Positions 57,347 through 64,000 of a stretch of 64,000 nt of DNA are shown here, one piece after another; within the stretch, counting starts at the first letter, position 1; the number at the start of each line of letters is the position of its first letter. Origin of the DNA: Vanessa cardui (lineage: Eukaryota; Arthropoda; Insecta; Lepidoptera; Nymphalidae). A model generated the notes under the pieces. It ran no database searches. It saw only the letters and a program-made list of their open reading frames with translations, and was not told the origin of the DNA. Location: contig NC_061143.1 of NCBI RefSeq assembly GCF_905220365.1, positions 1,860,001 to 1,924,000 on the forward strand, read 5' to 3'. The translations under genes were made by a program, and so were the position numbers.

Positions 57347-57435
57347 CAACAACAACAGCCTGCAAATTTCCCACTGCTGGGTTAAGGCCTCCCCTCCCTT
57401 TGAGGAGAAGGTTTTGGAACGTATTCCATCATATC
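57347..57435 (-). mobile_element. Family 1 SINE, 3' fragment
   Basis: ATCAACAACAACAGCCTGC to GGAACGTATTCCATCAT; truncated. Confidence 0.65.
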
Positions 57436-57449
57436 ATCCATTCCAATTT

Positions 57450-57640
57450 ATCATCCTCCTGCCCTTATCCCAATTTTATCTAGGGTAAGCGCAGCCTGTC
57501 TTCTTCCATACTTCTGTCTGACGTCATCTCACAAGTAGCATCCTTTCCATTCATATAGTCTTTCCCACATCTTCCTTTAAAATAATCGATAACCTCACTC
57601 CCCTATACATATCCCTTACAAAGTCCATTCATCTTTTTAG
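57450..57640. repeat. Dispersed repeat: CCTGCCCTTATCCC family
   Basis: CATCCTCCTGCCCTTATCCC, GACGTCATCTCACAAGTAGC. Related to 23960-24030 and 50396-50560. Confidence 0.5.
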
Positions 57641-57862
57641 TTACTTTTTCTCTCTTTTTGTGATATGATAGGAACATAAAAAAGGGCTTAAAGGACAGAG
57701 AATCTTTAGTATAGTAATCGTCATTCTTGTGTTAAGTTATTAATAGTCCAAAATAAAATTGAGTTGATGATTATTATTAAACAATAATACTAAGTTTTCT
57801 ATACATATGTAGTATAAGGAATTAATACTAAATGCTTAAATATATACAAATATGATCTAAAA

Positions 57863-58060
57863 CTAGTTACTGTATAAATCTTGACCGCGTGGAATGGTGA
57901 CAAGAATGCTAGCAGCATTTCCCCGTTGAATCGCAATTCCGATCCTCTGGGCAAAAAACGAACCAGCCCTCCTGTCACTAGTGGAGGCAATGAGGCGAGG
58001 TGGTATACTTTTGATAAAGCTTTTTGCACTACTGCTCCAAGCCCCAAGCGTTTCGACAGC
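57863..58060 (-). pseudogene. LINE ORF C-terminus, frame open
   Basis: Reads AVETLGAWSSSAKSFIKSIP, then PRLIASTSDRRAGSFFAQRI, GIAIQRGNAASILVTIPRGQ, DLYSN and stop at 57863-57865. 5'-truncated. Its first half (from 57958 on) is included in the tandem duplication. Confidence 0.7.
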
Positions 58061-58233
58061 AAATATAATATAATTATTCTATACATATAGAAAATTTAGA
58101 GTACCAGTTTATAATATGCATACACGGTATATTTATATTACAATTTTTGTCTGTCTGTCTGGATCGGCTTTATCGATTTTGATAGGACTTTCATTGGTAG
58201 AGGATGTAATGAGGAATAGCTTAGGCTACTTTT

Positions 58234-58330
58234 TTGACACGCTGCAATGTCCAAATACTGTCCAGCACTGCGTGCAGTCCTTGCTCATGCCACCACTCCA
58301 TCACGTCGGGTGCCTCCCACAAACTACTTA
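58234..58330 (-). pseudogene. Coding-like transposon fragment (repeated in unit 2)
   Basis: Reverse frame LWEAPDVMEWWHEQGLHAVL then DSIWTLQRVK, flanked by repeats. Probably a transposon fragment; family not recognised. The copy at 59857-59953 is identical. Confidence 0.35.
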
Positions 58331-58398
58331 ATGTCAAAGGCCTAATACATAATTAATAACTTAAAGTAAAATCTGCAAACTGAACAATAACAATTAAA

Positions 58399-58585
58399 TC
58401 AATCAATCGTTTTAAGGCACTGTGGGATCGACGATGTAAAGATTCGACGTAATTTCCCAAACGCTGCCCAACCTAGCTGAATTCTTCTATTCACCTCGTT
58501 CTCAAGGTTGTTTCTACCTAATCGCAAAGTCTGTCCGAGGTAGACATATTTTTGGAAAACCTCGAGGACGGTACCGTGTATCGCA
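58399..58585 (-). pseudogene. RTE-type LINE ORF2 internal fragment (unit 1)
   Basis: Reverse frame EPIAIHGTVLEVFQKYVYLG, QTLRLGRNNLENEVNRRIQL, GWAAFGKLRRIFTSSIPQCL. The Y-V-Y-L-G-Q-T and E-V-N-R-R-I-Q-L-G-W-A-A-F-G-K-L blocks are typical of RTE-clade ORF2 after the polymerase domain. Both ends truncated. Confidence 0.75.
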
Positions 58586-59334
58586 ATCGGTTCCGGTAGA
58601 AAATATTCATTGAATATATAATATATATAAGTTTTTGTTTTAAACAATAACATTTTTGTTAAATTCAAAATGGCACGAAGTCGCAGGCACAGCTAGTTCT
58701 TACATAAAACTTGTATTTTTATATGAAGAAGTATGTAAGCGAAACGAAAATATTATAAAATATTGATAAGTAGTTAGGAACGTTTGCTGTCAAAGAAGTC
58801 ACCGCTACCTCTTACCCTCATTATAATTTCTCGAACGCCAACCACTCTACTCTAGTAACAACCTAATTGTAATTTTTTTTTTTTTTTTTTATGTTTGTTA
58901 CCTCATAACTTTTTACTGGGTGGACCGATTTTGATAATTTTTTTTTTGTTTGAATGGTAGTGCTTCCCGTGGGTCCCATTTTTTTTATTTTTTTTCCGAT
59001 GATGGTATCCGTATGAAAACGACGTAAGTCTTAAATTTGCATTATGTATGTGCGCGATAAATAGGTGAATAACTCAAAATTGGTTGGCACAATTTTGATG
59101 AATCTTTTAAAATTATAAAGGACATACTTTAAGGGTAGTTTGGTGAAAGTTTGGTAAGGTTCTGAGTATAGGATCCATGACAAATTAAGGGAACGGGAGG
59201 GAACGGAACAATTCTGAGGAGCACGTTAGCAATACTCGGTCGAATCTTTTATTTATGTGTTACTTGGATATTTGAATCACCATCCAGAACGTGGTTATGT
59301 TCATGTTATTGTCATAATCGAATATTAAAATTAA

Positions 59335-59580
59335 CTAGCGACCCGCCCCGACTTCTCACGGGTGCAAAACTGATACTAAATATACTAAAGAATTTGTTTA
59401 TTTACGACATCACATTGCAAACTTCTAAAATTGTCAGTGTTTCTTTACTATATTGTTCATTTATTATATACACAAACCTTCCCCTTGAATCACACTATCT
59501 ATTAAAAAAACCGCATCAAAATCCGTTGCATAGTTTTAAAGATATAGGGACAGAGAAAGCGACTTTGTTTTATACTATAT
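59335..59580 (+). repeat. CTAGCTACCC-start dispersed repeat (unit 1)
   Basis: CTAGCGACCCGCCCCGACTT onward; cut at 59580 by the duplication junction. The unit 2 copy is 60958-61205. Confidence 0.6.
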
Positions 59581-61203
59581 ACGAACCAGCCCTCCTGTCA
59601 CTAGTGGAGGCAATGAGGCGAGGTGGTATACTTTTGATAAAGCTTTTTGCACTACTGCTCCAAGCCCCAAGCGTTTCGACAGCAAATATAATATAATTAT
59701 TCTATACATATAGAAAATTTAGAGTACCAGTTTATAATATGCATACACGGTATATTTATATTACAATTTTTGTCTGTCTGTCTGGATCGGCTTTATCGAT
59801 TTTGATAGGACTTTCATTGGTAGAGGATGTAATGAGGAATAGCTTAGGCTACTTTTTTGACACGCTGCAATGTCCAAATACTGTCCAGCACTGCGTGCAG
59901 TCCTTGCTCATGCCACCACTCCATCACGTCGGGTGCCTCCCACAAACTACTTAATGTCAAAGGCCTAATACATAATTAATAACTTAAAGTAAAATCTGCA
60001 AACTGAACAATAACAATTAAATCAATCAATCGTTTTAAGGCACTGTGGGATCGACGATGTAAAGATTCGACGTAATTTCCCAAACGCTGCCCAACCTAGC
60101 TGAATTCTTCTATTCACCTCGTTCTCAAGGTTGTTTCTACCTAATCGCAAAGTCTGTCCGAGGTAGACATATTTTTGGAAAACCTCGAGGACGGTACCGT
60201 GTATCGCAATCGGTTCCGGTAGAAAATATTCATTGAATATATAATATATATAAGTTTTTGTTTTAAACAATAACATTTTTGTTAAATTCAAAATGGCACG
60301 AAGTCGCAGGCACAGCTAGTTCTTACATAAAACTTGTATTTTTATATGAAGAAGTATGTAAGCGAAACGAAAATATTATAAAATATTGATAAGTAGTTAG
60401 GAACGTTTGCTGTCAAAGAAGTCACCGCTACCTCTTACCCTCATTATAATTTCTCGAACGCCAACCACTCTACTCTAGTAACAACCTAATTGTAATTTTT
60501 TTTTTTTTTTTTTATGTTTGTTACCTCATAACTTTTTACTGGGTGGACCGATTTTGATAATTTTTTTTTTGTTTGAATGGTAGTGCTTCCCGTGGGTCCC
60601 ATTTTTTTTATTTTTTTTCCGATGATGGTATCCGTATGAAAACGACGTAAGTCTTAAATTTGCATTATGTATGTGCGCGATAAATAGGTGAATAACTCAA
60701 AATTGGTTGGCACAATTTTGATGAATCTTTTAAAATTATAAAGGACATACTTTAAGGGTAGTTTGGTGAAAGTTTGGTAAGGTTCTGAGTATAGGATCCA
60801 TGACAAATTAAGGGAACGGGAGGGAACGGAACAATTCTGAGGAGCACGTTAGCAATACTCGGTCGAATCTTTTATTTATGTGTTACTTGGATATTTGAAT
60901 CACCATCCAGAACGTGGTTATGTTCATGTTATTGTCATAATCGAATATTAAAATTAACTAGCGACCCGCCCCGACTTCTCACGGGTGCAAAACTGATACT
61001 AAATATACTAAAGAATTTGTTTATTTACGACATCACATTGCAAACTTCTAAAATTGTCAGTGTTTCTTTACTATATTGTTCATTTATTATATACACAAAC
61101 CTTCCCCTTGAATCACACTATCTATTAAAAAAACCGCATCAAAATCCGTTGCATAGTTTTAAAGATATAGGGACAGAGAAAGCGACTTTGTTTTATACTA
61201 TGT
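59581..61203. repeat. Perfect-looking 1,623-bp tandem duplication, unit 2
   Basis: Directly abuts unit 1 with offset 1,623. Identity continues to about 61201; the sequence then runs on into GACGGAACTCCTAAACGGC, the natural continuation of the composite element, so unit 1 is the interrupted one at its right end. Confidence 0.93.
60022..60208 (-). pseudogene. RTE-type LINE ORF2 internal fragment (unit 2)
   Basis: Identical to 58399-58585 through the tandem duplication. Confidence 0.75.
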
Positions 61204-61790
61204 ATTGACGGAACTCCTAAACGGCATACAGTTAGGGTGCGATTTGGGACAGAATTTCTTACTGTCTTTAATCAAATTTTGTATATATGATGTGATGTCA
61301 TATGATGTACGACATAGCATACGAATAGCTCTTTTGCAAAGTTTTTTTACTGAGGTCGATTACAGCCCATTCGAGGGTGGTACCTTGTAGTTTATGCCGC
61401 ATGACGTATTAAAGCCGCATTTTCGAAAATCTATTTTTGCTTTATTCGAAAGTTTCTTTTGAAATTGTCCCCGCAGTAGTTTCTGATTCATTTAAACGGC
61501 ACGCTTAATCTATCCATATTAAGAATAAAATGTTAGTCTACATCAGCTTCACTTAAAATCAAAAAATAAATAAAATTTTAACAAAAAGAAAAACCGACTT
61601 CAAACAAAACACTTTTTTAAAACAAATAAAAATGCACTAAAAAGTAATAAAAATAGTTGCATATTTAACATATTTTTGAGAGGCCTCCTAGGTAAAATGA
61701 AATGAAAAATATTAGACTACTTAAAAGTCGATTTACGATTATATAACGTAGTTATAGTTATTGTTATATTTGGAGCCGGTGGTATTGTTC
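60491..61790 (+). mobile_element. Second copy of the composite element (foldback arm truncated)
   Basis: Same order as 9708-11371: ATGTTTGTTACCTCATAACT block, CTAGC-start repeat (60958-61205), GGAACTCCTAAACGGC block, then the left foldback arm AAAACCGACTTCAAACAAAA to ATTTGGAGCCGGTGG. It stops where the loop would begin, so the right arm is absent. Confidence 0.6.
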
Positions 61791-61845
61791 TCCCATATAT
61801 ACAAAAAATGTTACCAGTTTATAATATTACTGCAATCATTTTCAA

Positions 61846-62225
61846 ACGTCTTCAAAAAGGAGGAGGTTATAAATTCGTCTGTATTTTTTTTTTAAGTTTA
61901 TTACCTCATAACTTTTCACTGGGTGGACCGATATTGATATTTTTTTTTGTTTGAAAGCTAGTGCTTTCATTTGGTTCTGTGTGGTGGTGGTAATTTAGTC
62001 CAGCTCTGATGATGGTATCCCTATGAAAACAATATAAGTCTTAAATTTGCATTATATATGTACGCGATAAATAGGCGAATAACTCAAAATCGTGCCAAAA
62101 ATTATTGATGATTCTTTTTTGATTATAAAGGATATTCTTCAAGGGTAGTTTGGTGAAAGTTTGGTAAGGTTCCGAGCATAGGATCCATGACAAAGTAACA
62201 GAACGGAAGGGAACGGAACTTTTTT
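61846..62225 (+). repeat. 5' part of the composite element family
   Basis: TCAAAAAGGAGGAGGTTATA, TCACTGGGTGGACCGATATT, GGTAAGGTTCCGAGCATAGG. A third, truncated copy. Confidence 0.55.
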
Positions 62226-62232
62226 TAATAGA

Positions 62233-62393
62233 TAGTTAGATTCGAGGGGAAGGTTTGTATATATAGTATATGGACAATATAGTAAAGAATCACTGATAAT
62301 TTTAGAACTGTCTAATGTGATGTCGTAAATAAACAAATTCTGTAGTATATTCACTAGCAGTATTGCTCCCACGCGAAACCGGATAATCTAGTT
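62233..62393 (-). repeat. CTAGCTACCC-start repeat (minus)
   Basis: GAGGGGAAGGTTTGTATATA to ACGCGAAACCGGATAATCTA. Abuts the previous fragment in opposite orientation. Confidence 0.55.
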
Positions 62394-62840
62394 TGGCGTT
62401 ATATATTTCCAAGAATTGAGTTTTGAATTATCTACGAAATCTTAAATAATCTAACATCTGCGACAATGTATAAATTTTATGATTCGAAGATGATATTGAA
62501 GCGATGCTAAAGTAAAATTATATAAAGTAAGTGAAATCTTATTAATTTACTCAGCGACGAAGTTACCTAACTAGCTCTAATCAAAAGATATCTCCGGAAG
62601 TCAGATAGCTGGCGGGCTGTCAAAGTCAGTGTGTAAATTAATAATTTTAAACTTAATTAAAACATTCGCCGATATCCGAACTTAATGTAGAGACTACAAT
62701 TTGTAATAAGGCTGATTATACGTAGCGTGACAATTTACAGTGTAATATTAATAGCCAATAAATTATCGATTGGGTAGCGTTCTTTTTTTGACGCTGTGGG
62801 TTAAAAATCATGCATGTGATGTTGTCCAATATGTTAAATA
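62394..62840. other. Intronic sequence, little recognised
   Basis: A short family 3 tail fragment (CATGTGATGTTGTCCAATAT) is near 62812; otherwise nothing. Confidence 0.35.
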
Positions 62841-62843
62841 TTT

Positions 62844-63132
62844 ACTTGGTGGTAGCGCTTTGTGCAAGCCCGTCTGGGTAGGCACCACCCACTCATCAGT
62901 TATTCTAGCGCCAAACAAAAGTACTCAGTATTGTTGTGTTCCGGTTTGAAGGGTGAGTGAGCTAGTGTAACTACAGGCATAAGGGACATAAAATCTTAGT
63001 TCCCAAGGTTGGTGGCACATTGACGATGTAAGGATTAGTTAATGTTCCTTACAGCTTTATTGTCTATGGGTGATGGTGACCACTTACCATCAGGTGGCCC
63101 ATATACTCGTCCGCCAACCTATACCATAAAAC
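62844..63132 (+). mobile_element. Family 2 SINE-like element, sense copy
   Basis: TACTTGGTGGTAGCGCTTTG to CCAACCTATACCATAAAAC. Full length with a short A tail. Confidence 0.78.
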
Positions 63133-64000
63133 ATGTATTTATTATATGTAAAGAAAATCACTACATTATAGTGTAACTTGTCTTATTATCTGTTCTGAGT
63201 TTGTCGCCTTGTCTATGTGGGAGATGACACTGTCACTGCCGTTGGGAATTTGTGTGTAAAGGTTGTGTTTCATATTGAAATAAAGACTTTAAATATTGTT
63301 TTTTGTTCTTACATAAAACACAATTACGACTTTGTTTCACTTACAATACTATTATAAAACAACAATACTATTACAACAACAACAAACACAACCACAACCA
63401 CGCATTGAAAGTCAACTTGGAAGCTGAATGGTAACCTTTAGGACACGTTAAGTATCATTGTGTTGTTTCGTATTGTTATTGTTTTTTTTGTATATTAAGT
63501 TAGTCAGTATAGTTATAGTTAGTTAATATATATATTTTTTGTTTAAAATTTTACCGTGTCCTAATAAATATTTCTTTCCTTCTTTATTATATATATATAC
63601 AAAATCAAAATCACTAGACCGGAATAAGTTTGAATCTTCAAAAATAGAGCTTACTCTTTTCTTAAAGGCCGACAACGCATCTACAATTCCCTATGGTGCT
63701 GCAGATGTCCATGAGCGTAGTAGTCCCTTTTCATTAGATGAGACTCCTGCTCGTTTGCCATCTCCAAATGTAGATCCAAGAAGAACTGAAAAGGAACTAA
63801 CTAGTAACTGTTTCGTTAAACACATAGCTATTAATAAGATAAATTATACACACATATGAAGTCCGTGTAAAATTAGCGGTCCTAGAGCTAATTTATGCTT
63901 CTATATGTTGGACCATTACACATATATTAACATAATATACAGTTATTACATTTCAAGGTCATGTATACTTATTTTCATAATATGGAGTAAGTACAATTGC
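63133..64000. other. Intronic sequence to window end
   Basis: Contains a reverse copy of the GACATCTGCAACGCC repeat (about 63660-63790: AAAGGCCGACAACGCATCTA, GCTGCAGATGTCCATGAGCG), which accounts for the 106-codon frame at 63539-63859. (CAACAA)n-type sequence at 63358-63400. No FN3 exon seen. Confidence 0.4.

Larger units (their letters stand above)
57958..59580. repeat. Perfect-looking 1,623-bp tandem duplication, unit 1
   Basis: Starts ACGAACCAGCCCTCCTG inside a LINE fragment and ends TTTTATACTATAT. Contains LINE pieces, two dispersed repeats and the start of a composite element. Every stretch compared with unit 2 was identical, including the 18-T run. Confidence 0.93.

Noticed and set aside
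63539..63859. 106-codon plus-strand frame
   Set aside because: Core is the reverse copy of the dispersed repeat also seen at 17262-17400; no domain.

Overview
The window is AT-rich, intron- and repeat-dominated eukaryotic DNA. tRNA-headed SINEs, RTE-type LINE remnants and other interspersed families of a lepidopteran kind point to a moth or butterfly, probably a nymphalid. The order-level call is confident; the family-level one is an impression. No bacterial, organellar, CRISPR, rRNA or genuine tRNA features were seen.

One protein-coding gene can be supported, on the + strand. Nine consecutive internal exons between 12306 and 53311 splice in frame at GT/AG sites and encode about 469 residues. 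They cover the second half of one immunoglobulin (Ig) domain followed by four complete Ig domains. The wording (FDVRGR, WSD, DDEGVYRCRVDF, GGRPQP, GSRPSAQVTWY, LGSTLNP-DIKEGDDVYFEC, NNSGE) is that of the insect Sidestep family, neuronal surface receptors for Beaten-path proteins in axon guidance and synaptic partner choice. The start (signal peptide, first half of Ig1) and the end (fibronectin type III domain, membrane helix, cytoplasmic tail) were not found and should lie outside the window. If so, 1-12305 and 53312-64000 are also intronic.

Layout: 1-12305, upstream intron with a nested RTE LINE (156-878), SINEs, a GC-rich insert inside a SINE (7860-8014) and a composite element ending in a foldback (9708-11371). 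12306-17219, exons for late Ig1 and early Ig2. 17220-43993, a 26.8-kb intron that splits Ig2 and holds two diverged tandem copies of a 6-7-kb segment (about 30726-37690 and 37694-43620). 43994-53311, seven compactly spaced exons for the rest of Ig2 to Ig5, with introns of 1.1-1.8 kb. 53312-64000, repeat-rich intron with LINE fragments and a perfect-looking 1,623-bp tandem duplication (57958-61203).

Most open reading frames outside the nine exons are repeat-derived or chance. The main points of interest are structural: the two duplications, private transposon insertions that time them, several long hairpins and terminal-inverted-repeat elements, and one GC-rich coding-like patch on the minus strand (29790-29904). 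No new multi-gene system was found.
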